From Schistosoma haematobium (taxonomy: Eukaryota; Platyhelminthes; Trematoda; Strigeidida; Schistosomatidae), in assembly GCF_000699445.3 (NCBI RefSeq), contig NC_067197.1, positions 11,724,152 to 11,788,151 of the forward strand: a stretch of 64,000 nucleotides of DNA, given 5' to 3'. The translations under genes and the position numbers were made by a program. The notes beneath the pieces were generated by a model. It ran no database searches. It was given only the letters and a program-made list of their open reading frames with translations, and was not told where the DNA came from. Each line of letters begins with the position of its first letter. The stretch's first letter is position 1. Positions 23,040 through 33,288 of this stretch are shown here, piece by piece.

Positions 23040-23215
23040 TAAGTCATGAACTGAAATAAACTAGACTACCATTGAGAACCTAGAAGGATTGTATGGCCGT
23101 TTCATTCTAGGATGAGACTAGTCGGTAATCCACAATCACGACCACGTATCCAGGAATCGAATCTATGTCTTCGCTCTCACGCCTGAATACTCAACCTCTA
23201 GACTACTGTTGGGAT
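23040..23215 (-). repeat. Decayed tRNA-like SINE
   Basis: It has the tail and body on the minus strand ('gaatcgaat' B-box-like), with the hammerhead core lost. Confidence 0.55.
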
Positions 23216-23219
23216 TGAT

Positions 23220-24020
23220 TTGGATAAGTTATACTTAGTTACTCAACTAAAAGAAGACTAGTTTTTACACCTTTTCTTATTAGGCTAAAAATATTCGGGT
23301 GATGATAAATTTGTCCATATAATGCTAATTCACGTATTTGTTTGTTTCTTTGAACTATATTTTTACTATGTAATGTCTTGGCATAATTACTAATAGGTTC
23401 CATCAAATTGTTTACTAATTTAAGAAAATGTTTGTTCATTTAAGTTTATGTGTTAAACAATCCTTCACATAATTCATAAAACTAATTTTTTATTTCATTT
23501 AATTTCACTTTTCGTTTTTCTGATCAATGTCTCAGCAAAGTATTATGATTATTGTTTGGGTGAAAAATAGCCAACAAAGACTCTGAAAAGCATATTATCT
23601 AATCAGCATTCACTAGACGTTTTGCCAGAAACATTTACAAAGTGAAAAATTACATGATGAATTTCTGATTGGATGATTAGCTATATTACTACTATGTTTA
23701 ATAGCGTTCCAGAACCTTCCAGAAACCCAAGGCCATCTAAAATACTTTAAAAACCCTAGATTTTCTGTATATAAATGAACCTTGGAGTAAAATGTTTCTT
23801 TCATATTTCGCGCATTTTCTTTCATGTTCAAGTCGCCGTATGGATTTAGCCTGGGGGTCACTAGTAGAGCTTAGGAACCAAATCTAGCGTTCAGTTAGAT
23901 GACTTATCAACTATTAATGGTACATAATAACCTAATATAAAGTCTACTTCACAAAAGAACAATAAATTTAGAATATATCGTATTCAGAAATCAGAAAGGG
24001 TTTTGTGGAGATTTTATTAA
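23220..24020. other. AT-rich spacer, no gene recognised
   Basis: A GC-richer patch at about 23690-23880 may be an unclassified repeat. The open frames there show no recognisable motif. Confidence 0.35.
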
Positions 24021-24024
24021 TTTC

Positions 24025-24165
24025 AGTAGTTGAAATCATGAGTCAATTGAAGCTAGACCACCATGGAAAACCGAGAAGGATTGGGTGGCCGTTTCGTACT
24101 AGTATTGGACTCCTCAGCAGTGAGCATCCACGGTCCCGCACCCCGCGGGACTCGAACCCAGGACC
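24025..24165 (-). repeat. tRNA-like SINE, truncated
   Basis: On the minus strand it has CACTG-CTGAGGA-GTCC, CGAAACGGCC and the tail. The cleavage triplet is changed (ACC). The tRNA-like body is cut after the B box. Confidence 0.65.
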
Positions 24166-24744
24166 TCATGCTTTTAACTATTGATATTTAGAAATGTCAA
24201 TCTGTTTATCTAAACTTATTTAAGACAACATGTTCCAATGGGTTTGAATAACGTTCCTTTTATTCATTTAGAAAGAAAAAAAAAGATTTTAAAAAAAAAT
24301 TTGAAATGATGAAGATTTGCAATTTCTCTCATTGAGACTGCTACAATTGGAGAACTCTCATTGTTATTTTGTAGAGAATATTAACAGCATCGACTTCATT
24401 TAAAATTCTGATTGGATTAATAAATTTTGAATTATGTTTTACCATAAAATTTATTATATACTTATCTTTTTTATGATTCATATCATCAATAAGTCATATT
24501 ATTCTATTAAGTCACTATATTTATTCATTAATAAAAGAACATTATTCGTTTGACTAGACAAAATCAACATGAAGTATGTCTGGTTCTATATTATTTACAT
24601 AAACAACTAACGAACAGCATTAATCATTTGCTCAAGATAGACTATTTTTTATAGCAATATACCATCATGTGAAAAATTCCCAATTAATATTATCCCTGAT
24701 TTCATTGAGATTATAAAAAAGAATTCTCATATATATTCATTTTC

Positions 24745-24925
24745 GCATTAGTTGTCTGAATCTTTGCAACTGATCAGTGTGTTGTTGTGATATGTGCATC
24801 CTATGCGGATTGTCTCGATATTGCCTTAAGTCGCAAGCATTATAAGCAAAGATGGATGGCGGTTAGTAGTGGGATCCAGGATGCGTGTTTCGTCCTATTT
24901 TGGGATTTGTCAATGGGAGGATTCA
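24745..24925 (-). repeat. Sm-alpha type SINE, truncated
   Basis: It contains the Sm-alpha 3' half ('gcgacttaaggcaatatcga' on the minus strand) and CGAAACACGC. The core is TTGACAA, so it is dead. Confidence 0.65.
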
Positions 24926-25433
24926 TACAACCATCATAAAAATGAATTAAACTTCATCCACTGCTAGTCACAATCCATTTCAGCTTATAATATACGTTTT
25001 CTTTGATAAGTATACAATTTGACATAAAACAAAATTTATTTAGGTTAGATTATTTAACAACTGGTGTAGCTAATTGAGTTCTGATCTAAAAATGTTTTTC
25101 AAGTTCGTAAGTCTAAAATCTGATCTGAGTTACTAAAATCATCTGACTATTTTTCGTTTTCATTAGTGTCACGAGTACAATTTGGAAAACTGAATTTGTT
25201 GATCAGTCTAAAAGCTGTCCGAAATAGATAGTTACACAACAGCGATTTAGTCTTCCGTTTTATGATTTCCGTGTCCAATTTAAATGTGTTCGAGACTTTT
25301 CCACGAATTTATTCTTCATATTTCATTAACTTTTTTTAATATTACTAATATAACCTACTAAAAACTTACAAAGATTATGATTGTAAATTAAGTCATCATT
25401 ATTTATTGAGATATTCGAGACTAGTTATTTTGT

Positions 25434-25880
25434 TGGGACTGGAATGTCAAGTCCACATAGGTTATTCTAGCTTCTGGACAGATCAATCTATTGATTCTTC
25501 TCAAGCCATAATTTTACCCAGTCACTTATTCTCTTATCAACCTTGACTGTTTTTATGTAAGTGTACATGTGTGCATTTCCTACTTTACTCATCACATTTT
25601 TGTCTGGTTATATATATCGAGTCACGCATCTTTAAAACGAGCTGACTCACTCGCTTTCACCTCCGCGCGTAATTTGGTTTTGCTTCGATTTCGGATTAAC
25701 GATTGTATGAAATATACGTATTCAGAAATCCATTTTCGGACTTGACTTATTTAATTCCGTTAAACATCAACTGTGTTTAAGTCGATATTTATATACGAGG
25801 CTTAGCGGCATATATATTTCAATAACAATCACTCATAATGTCCGAATGGAGTCAGAATAAGAGCCACATTTATTTGTACA
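25434..25880 (+). repeat. LTR-like repeat, copy 1
   Basis: It shares order and many blocks with 55140-55625: 'ttattctagcttc.gacag', a TATA-like 'ttatatatatcgagtcacg', 'acttatttaattccgtta' and 'atatacgagg'. It begins TGTTGGGACT and has a TATA box in the first half, as LTRs do. Similarity continues into 'tggagtcag', which could be a primer-binding site. No coding region is attached, so this could be a solo LTR with flank. Confidence 0.55.
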
Positions 25881-26009
25881 CAGATATGTTGCATAATCAC
25901 CTGTATATTATTGTAACTACGAACGCTATATATGAAAATAAAAATCAGAAATACCTGTTTTTGTGAAAAAATCTCATTATTAGATTACTTTACTTCTCAA
26001 AATGACCAC

Positions 26010-26140
26010 GAAAAAGTACTGAATAGATATCTCGTTCTAATATGAGACTCCTTAGCACTGCCTATCCATGGCCTTGATAGAAGTCGAATCAAAAATATAC
26101 AAACTTAACATACGACCACCTAGTTTATACTAACAAGTCC
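26010..26140 (-). repeat. Decayed tRNA-like SINE
   Basis: It shows the 'actccttagcactgc.tatccatgg' block of the SINE hammerhead region on the minus strand. The rest is degraded. Confidence 0.45.
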
Positions 26141-26397
26141 ACTACTATCATTCACCTAAACTGGGAATATTTATTCCACACCTAGTAAAGATAATCATCA
26201 TCGGTTACATCTCTCTAGAGATGAATTGCTAACATTGTAATAGGAAACTGTTAACAATTTTTTGAAAGTGATTAATTGGTTTAAGTTGGTTCTTCAAGTC
26301 AATCATCATTTAATTACTAATTTTTCTTCTACACTACTGAAATAAGTAACTAATTTACTAATTGTTTCTCATTCATTATTATTTTTTTTACAATTAG

Positions 26398-27508
26398 CTG
26401 ATCATAAAATAACAAACATCACCATTTCACAAAATAATACAAGTGATAATACTAGAATCATATACAGACCGGCAATTAAAACTACAAAGACTTCAACACC
26501 ATTATCAAGGAAACTGAATTCAGATAATGAAGCTAATCATACCAATAGTTTCTTATCCTTATATACCAGATGCATTAAAAATTCAAATAAACGAAAGAAA
26601 AAACAGTTAAATGATAATAACAAAAATAACAACGATCATAATCATCAATCAAATTTTTGTTTAAATTTTTGCCGACATTGTTCATCAAATACACCTTCTT
26701 CATCATCCTCATCGTCATCAACATCATCAACCGTTACAACTGAAGCGGGGGCAGCGGTAGCGGTTGTAGCAACGGCAGGACGTAAAGAATCAAATAGTTT
26801 TTCACTTCCATTTCCATTGGATAATAAAAATCATGACAGTTTAATTAGTTATACATCAAAAAATACTATTAATCCTGGAATTAAAAATACACTTACTCCT
26901 AATCATACAAATAACACTGTAATGTCTGTATCGAATTGTTCAAATCAATTGAATAACATTTCAGTTCATTCTAACAAGAATGATGATAATAATCACCACA
27001 AAATTGCTGCTCAAAACACATCTCTACATATAACTAATAGGCAAATAACTGATAAATTACATTGTAATACCACTAATTCTATAGATTATCAAAATAAATC
27101 GAACATCATCACTACTGTTATACCATCTATACCTATAATAACTAATATTGAAACAATAAATAATCATAAACATAATTCACCAATGATTATCAATGATAAT
27201 TCAGTATATTTTAATGATCATTATAAACATTTATTAGAACTATCTAAACTTCCAATATATGATTCAACAAAACTTTGTATTCAATGTCAAAATAATATTC
27301 AATTAATTAGTAAAGATTATGAACATATACTACTTTTAACAAATAATCAGGGAAAACACGATCAGATCAATGTTATTAATAATACCATTAATAATATTAA
27401 TAATAATGGTGTGAATGGGAATATTGAGCATACTACTGACATGATTGATGATATCAAGTCAAAAAAAATCAATGAGATGGAGTCAGACATAGAAGAATAC
27501 GTTAAACA
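26398..27508 (+). CDS. PDE9A: PDE9-type phosphodiesterase, Asn-rich N-terminal exon
   Basis: The frame is open from an acceptor (ttttacaattag, ending 26397) to a donor (aca|gtaagt at 27509) with no stop: 2 + 369x3 + 2 bases. The product is about 370 residues of low complexity, rich in Asn, Ser, Thr, His and Ile. It includes a basic patch (SNKRKKKQ), a Ser run, an Ala/Val patch, and poly-Asn-like stretches. There is no membrane segment or known domain. There is no ATG in the first 400 bases, so a start exon lies upstream, or the protein starts inside this exon. The phase (2 bases carried) fits the exon at 45283 exactly, giving codon CAT across the junction. Being upstream of a PDE catalytic domain, it is probably a disordered regulatory N-terminus. 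The link to the next exon is inferred from phase and strand. Confidence 0.75.
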
Positions 27509-28029
27509 GTAAGTATTCATGTATTTGATTCCTTTTTTTTGCTCTCTCAGAACTAATGTGAATAGTACATTATTTACAATCTCTATAGATTGTATTATTC
27601 TTAGATTGGTTTTAGTTAGTGTACCGTTGAAAATGAAGAAACACTGATAAATGAAGTTTATTAATTAATGCCAGTTTTCAAAAAATCCTTTCAACTAAAT
27701 TATGTTGTTTACTGAATTGTTTCTGAGGTTTTCATGAGAAACTGTGTTTGTCAAAGCTCAAATATATCTTAGGTTGTTACCATTGACATTGGCTAATCGC
27801 TGAGCTATATCGCGAAGTGATTGGGGTTGAAACTATACTACGAGACTGCAACATAGTGATCCTAACGGTTAGACTTGAAAGTCTTGGGTTCAGCTCTTCT
27901 ATGTATTTAGTAATACACCAAAAGTGATCGATTTGAGACTTACAAATCACACCAATCTTCACAGAACCCCTTCAAGTAAACTATTTACAAGATCCACTAT
28001 CAATCTTTGCTTATTTACAAAAGCATAAT

Positions 28030-28390
28030 AAAATGATGATATATTTGTGATATCGTAGTGAACAGAATATTGAGTTTGTTGGATTTCGCATCCTAATCTA
28101 AGTCTCTGCTTCAGAGAATAGACAAAAATAGTTGAATTAAATTGACATAAGTTTAAATAATCTCAAGAAACAATGCAGAATATTTCGTTCAACTAAATCA
28201 GATAATGATTATGTCAATGTCATGTAGTTTTGGTTTAAGCAATTTCGTATGTGTCGGTGTACATACTTGTGAATCTGCCGAAAATCGTCAGTAATATTAT
28301 TAGGGATTTCACGAATATATCATTATTTTGTTATTAACACTTTACCCAATGCTCAATTTATTTGAAATTATCAAGTAAAACCTCAGTAAG
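28030..28390. repeat. Diverged relative of the 7.4-kb repeat
   Basis: Blocks such as 'gcttcagagaata', 'cataagtttaaataat' and the inverted end 'caatgctcaatttatttgaaatt' match 7361-7600 and 16490-16540. The hammerhead-like core is eroded. Confidence 0.5.
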
Positions 28391-28573
28391 GATACTTGTT
28401 TACAAGATCATTCAATATATTCAATAGTTTTGATATATTATAATGGAACTATTTCAAAAAATGGACCCATTTTCACAAGTAAATTAAATGTTATCTTCGT
28501 GGTTTCACTATCAAACATTTAAATTGTCACTAAATGTTATCGTTCAGTCATAGTTCCATTCTCGGTGTCATAT

Positions 28574-28851
28574 TGTAGTGAACAAGAACACGGGTGGGGA
28601 CAACCGAATATTGCGGAGCATCTTAATAAAATCTGAGAAACATATAGTAAATACTTAATTTGCAAAATATCAATCCATTGTCTTAAAGATGACTGTTCCT
28701 TTGCAAATATCAATCCATTGTCTCGGATTTCATTGTTCATGTCTTTTCGTTCCGTTTCCGTTCTTTCCTTATCGATCTTCTGCTGAAATACATTCTATGC
28801 TTGACCACCGTTATATACTACCTATATGAATATAAGTAACCCACACCACTA
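28574..28851 (+). repeat. 0.28-kb LTR-like repeat (TGTAG...), copy 1
   Basis: It starts TGTAGTGAACA and ends near CCACACCAC. It is co-linear with 36795-37069 and with the reverse complement of 57962-58240. An internal duplication is present: 'atatcaatccattgtct' occurs at about 28666 and again at about 28706. The TG...CA termini suggest a solo LTR or a small non-autonomous element. Confidence 0.6.
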
Positions 28852-29099
28852 TATAAGTTAATAAATTCAGTAAAAATAATCCCGTTTTAAATATTGCAAT
28901 TTTTTGTACAAAATTATGAATAAATAATTTGTATAATTTATATGAAAATCTTCTTGATTTGAAAGAACATTGTAATATGTGTTTAAAACCGTAAATGATA
29001 GAATTCATAGATAGCAGCATCATCATCAAAGATGAATTTATGTTTTGCTTTATAAACATTACATCTTAGTATTATTTTACATTTGTTGTTCCTTGATCT

Positions 29100-29410
29100 T
29101 GTGAACAGTGGAGTTCCACCATGTCTGTTGTGAGGCCGTTACTCACTGAAAACAATGGTGGACGGTCACGCAATATTATGGATTAGATGAAGTTAGACAT
29201 TAACATCGTTGGATGCGAGCTCAATGATTTCGAGGCTCAGCGTTCACTTGCGAGACCGAAGGTCCTTGGTCCGAGTTCTGTATTCAGGATAGTGGACCCG
29301 CACTGGTAGAGAAGTCCCACATTAGGACGAAACAGCTATCCAATGCTTCCAGGTTTCTGACGGTGGTCTAGGTTAAATTGACTCTTGAATTCAACTATCA
29401 AAGTTACTAC
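29100..29410 (+). repeat. tRNA-like SINE, full length with long lead
   Basis: The lead ('actcactgaaaacaatggtgg', 'gaagttagacattaacatcg'), tRNA-like body and tail are all present. The stem II arms GTCC/GGAC and CGAAAC are kept, but the CTGAGGA core has become TAGAGAA. Confidence 0.7.
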
Positions 29411-30429
29411 AATGTCCACAAACCCCCATTTTGTTATTAGGATTTTATGTTCGTATGAAATAAAGTGCAGAAGTTTTTGCCTATGTACTTTGGTATCTGA
29501 CCTTGTAGAGTGTATAACTGATCTGATTTTCATATCACCAGTATTCAGTAATGGATCAAGTAGGATTAGAGTTTATGATGGTGCCAATATTAAAATTAAC
29601 TAATAATTTTCATTCATTACTTTTTCTAAGCGATTTTCGTTGTGTTTACTCATTAAAACCAAACGTTTTTACTATGCACCATATTAATAAATTCACCGTT
29701 GTTGTAGATCCTACATTAGTTATAACAGATTGGTAAACAAAATAATATTATATGGACAACTATTAAAGAGACTACAGAACAAACTAAATGATTGTCTAGT
29801 TCCACTTATGAACTATTCAACAGTGTAGACCTATCATCTTACAGTGGAACACACTCCGGAAACCAATATTTCACGATAGACATAATTTTTATGCATTCTA
29901 TTGCTCTATATATTCGATATCTCTTAATATACAATCCATTATCAAATAGCATCAATGAACGGTAATGATTTAATCTAGATTGTTATATAAGTAAATCATC
30001 AGTCCCTAATATTCTTTGATTTAGTCTGTAATTCAAAGAAAAGAAAACACATGAATAAGATAATTGTGTTAGAAAGTGCGAAATTGATTTTTCAGGTATC
30101 TTTAAAAATATCTAGTGTGATAGTTCCAAATAAGAGCAATATGTACAAATAAACAGTATTGATCTTATTATTAGACTTTACAGGAATATTTATATGTATA
30201 TATCTGAGAAACATTAAACTAGTCATGGTAACCTATGGGTCAATCATAGACTTCTCATATTTTCAAATCACAAAGTGATATCAGTTAGACTACCTATGAA
30301 ACAGGTGATGAATTACACTATTGTTTTATCCTACCATGAAATTACTCACCAGTGCGGATCCATGATCTGACAACTGTGAATCAAACTATGAGCTTTCGAT
30401 CAAGCACGCGAACGACTAATATAAGTTTA

Positions 30430-31090
30430 GAAACAATAACACTGATCGTAATCAAGTCAAACAAAGGAGGAGTGCTTGTTCAAATGAACATAGCAAATAA
30501 CATCGATAAAATGAACGGATTTTTGAATGAGTCGACAAAGTTTCAAAAGCTCAGTGGCATTACTGATATAAATATGAAAGCAGAGGGACGGCTGATCAAT
30601 GAGTTTAATGAGTTGGAAATTAAGGGAGGAATTACTTCAGCCATTCATGATTTACAGAAACCCAGCGGTCAAATACTCCACCATTTTATGTTTCTTGAAT
30701 TCTAGTCCCCTTCGTCCAGTCTCAAATATGTATAATTCTCCATAACATAAAATTTTCAAGCTGTTAATTGAAATCCTGGATGATTTACACAAATTAATCG
30801 GTAATAGGAGCGTTAAAAATGTTTTGAGTTTCATTCCAAAGGCGGAACATTTGGACTTTCACTTCCTTATTCTCCATGGTATTATTAATTCAGACAACTG
30901 ACTTTATGTTTCTACAACTACTTGACGACCAGATCAATATTGAAATTTCCGGAGTTAGTTTCAAAGGATTACTTTTGAAATTTACAATGAATGTTCATTT
31001 TGTGTCGAATAGATAAATTGATGGAATAGTGATTGGTTCAACGTTAGTCTTATTCTTGAAGAATGTTTTCTCGCAAAACTAGAAAATCAA
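30430..31090 (+). pseudogene. Penelope-like reverse transcriptase, fossil
   Basis: The frame 30352-30705 contains IKSNKGGVLVQMN and then DKMNGFLNESTKFQKLSG, resembling the N-terminal 'DKG..VV.M...Y..KM...L' region of Penelope reverse transcriptases. After a frame change come SPLRPVSNMYNSP and HKIFKLLIEIL. Further on, with stops, IDGIVIGSTLVLFLKNVF stands where the IDGVAMGSPLGP motif normally sits. The order of these pieces matches the family, but several stops and shifts mean it is dead. Orientation is sense to the surrounding gene. Confidence 0.7.
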
Positions 31091-31894
31091 CAACTCAAAT
31101 CTTCGTATTCATATGAAATTTATAAAATTCTAATCTTCTCCTTAGCCAAATTTACCTTGACAAACGATTTTATTTATTATTATCTACCATACTCTTTGTT
31201 CATCTATTTTTCCTAACTTCCCTTTTTCTAAATAGACGCTTCATTGACTATTAATTTGAAACACTTCTTAAACGTAATTTTAATTATTTTTAATGGGTTT
31301 TATTTCAGCGTTTATTTTGCCAAGTCTTTGACCTACATCCCATTATGAAACACTGATACAAGCCTGTATTGTTATTATTATTATTATCATCATCACAACT
31401 GCTACATCTGTCACTATACTATCAAGTTGTACTTTTAGTTTATTACGTTTATTTATGTAATCGAATTTAGTGTAATCATTGACTCAAACTGTCTTTATTG
31501 ATTCAATATTTTCATGTATATCAGGATTTGGCCTAATAAGGCTCTAGTTGAAAACAATATTGCCTGTTTTTATGTGTTTTCCTAATTTCAATAAATCTAC
31601 GATATTGCATATATAGTGTTTTTTGACTTGGGATAAGTGAAAACAATCAAAACTAGTCCGTTCATATTAATACATTGCTAGAACCAATAATATTGATCTT
31701 TACTTGAAAATGTTATTGCATAACATTTCGGCATCAATATAAAGTTAATATCAAATTAAACGAAATAGTGTTGCTCAGACTTTCAAAGTCTAAAGTTGTA
31801 TTTTTGTTAAATAATCATCTTGTTTTCTTAGATATCTATAATAACACGTGTAATTGTTTGTATTTCCCTGTTGTTGATATTACGAACGGGATTA

Positions 31895-32105
31895 TATCAG
31901 TCTTCATAATGAACAGATTGCTTCGATATTGCCGTTACGTCGCCGGTTTTGAGTAAGGTTGGGAGTTTGAACTGGGTTGACGTCTGCTTATAAAAATCAA
32001 CACTGGGATAAAGATACACTTATTTGACAAGTACCCAGATAGGAGAAAAAAATTCCTCCTGAAATCCACTGCTAGCCACTATCAAATATTACTTAAAAAC
32101 TTGTG
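31895..32105 (+). repeat. Sm-alpha type SINE, badly decayed
   Basis: It retains 'gatattgcc', 'tgacaagtacccagatagga' (hammerhead strand with mutated core) and 'ccactgctagccactatc'. The GAAAC is lost. Confidence 0.55.
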
Positions 32106-32289
32106 AATTATTGGCTGTATTGAGGTTGTCATCTTAAGATGCAAATAGGGCAATAAAGACTGATTGATTTTAGTCCTTAGCATGAAAACCCATAGAACTT
32201 TGACCTTTCCAAATAAATGACGTAAGTTTGTTCAGAACTGACTCACTTTGAAAGGGTTTGGATTATCCCACTTTTTATATTTCGGCTGA

Positions 32290-32540
32290 CATTTATTCAG
32301 TCGTGGTTGGCATATGGACGTCCTGTGAGGGGTTTCCTCGTTAAACCCACTATGACATAAGTTGATACAGAATAAATGGATTGTAGTTGGTAGCTGAATC
32401 TAGTACGCGCGTTTCGTCCCATTCGGTACTCGTCAGAAGAATGTATTTGCATCCCAGAGTTGACGTCCACTCTGGGACTCGAACCAAGCATCATTCATTC
32501 CAAATATCATCGCTTTACTCACTTACCGAACGTTACTGAG
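32290..32540 (-). repeat. Sm-alpha type SINE, left partner of a head-to-head pair
   Basis: The minus strand has CTGACGA, CGAAACGCGCGT and the tRNA-like part ('tcgagtcccagag'). The cleavage triplet is GTA instead of GTC, and stem I does not pair next to the core. It is therefore probably inactive. Confidence 0.7.
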
Positions 32541-32665
32541 TTCAAGTTTCGAGGTGAACATCAACTGTCGTATGCAAGTATATCCAACTGACGAGTCCGA
32601 AAGAGGATGAAACACCCGTCTTGGCACTCAACTGCCAGCTACATTCTATCTATTACATATCGTTT
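32541..32665 (+). repeat. Sm-alpha type SINE fragment, right partner
   Basis: It begins next to the previous copy in the opposite orientation ('gaacatcaactgtcgtatgc') and carries its own hammerhead. It ends with 'ctgccagctacattctatc'. Confidence 0.65.
32584..32624 (+). ncRNA. Sm-alpha hammerhead with compensated stem I
   Basis: CTGACGA is at 32588-32594. Stem II is GTCC (32595-32598) with GGAT (32605-32608) over a 6-base loop. GAA is at 32609-32611. Stem III has A-T and C-G pairs plus one A/C mismatch. The triplet is CGTC at 32617-32620. Stem I is CCAA (32584-32587) with TTGG (32621-32624), a paired change from the usual CCAG/CTGG. Confidence 0.6.
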
Positions 32666-33276
32666 AAAATTGTTATTGAGTAATTCAAAGTTTAAAGTGA
32701 TTTCTGCTATCACACATGCTTTTACTTCAAACATGGATCTTTTATGTTTTTTTGGAATGTTGATATTCATATCTATTCAGGGAGTTAGTTAACCACAATG
32801 CTATGTAGGTTGGCAGGCATTTCATGGTTAGAATTTCATTTTTCTATGTAACTTTAAATAAGCAAACCATAGTTTTTTCATGTAAACTGACTTGAATTTT
32901 ATTCAGCTCTCTACATTTGCCAACTGTAATATCAATTAACCATTAAATAATTATCAACTAGGCTGATGGTGTGTATAACAAATGAATTCTAATTCATCTT
33001 ATCAGTGAAATTGTATTCAATTCGTGAAATGTTTGATTGATTACTAGTCTTCAATTACCTTTGTCTATCAACACAAAATCATATTCACTCCTCTGTAATA
33101 AATATGAAATGTGCCACAAAATCTGTAAAGATATTTTTTATCATGAGCACATATCAGCTGATGGTGATCATATGAAAGTAAACACTAAATAGTTGTACTG
33201 CTCTCATTTAATAAAAAAACGTTTACAACGCACATTTATGACTATATATCACTGGAATGAAGTTTCTTTGATTGAG

Positions 33277-33288
33277 ATTGTGTTTTAT
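33277..33288 (+). repeat. Target-site duplication, left copy
   Basis: ATTGTGTTTTAT, repeated exactly at 36503-36514. Confidence 0.85.

Noticed and set aside
27777..27962. 61-codon minus-strand frame next to the Asn-rich exon
   Set aside because: It overlaps an old tRNA-like SINE remnant and has no coding signal.
30352..30705. 117-residue protein as a host gene
   Set aside because: The recognisable part matches a Penelope reverse transcriptase that continues in other frames, so it is a fossil rather than a gene.
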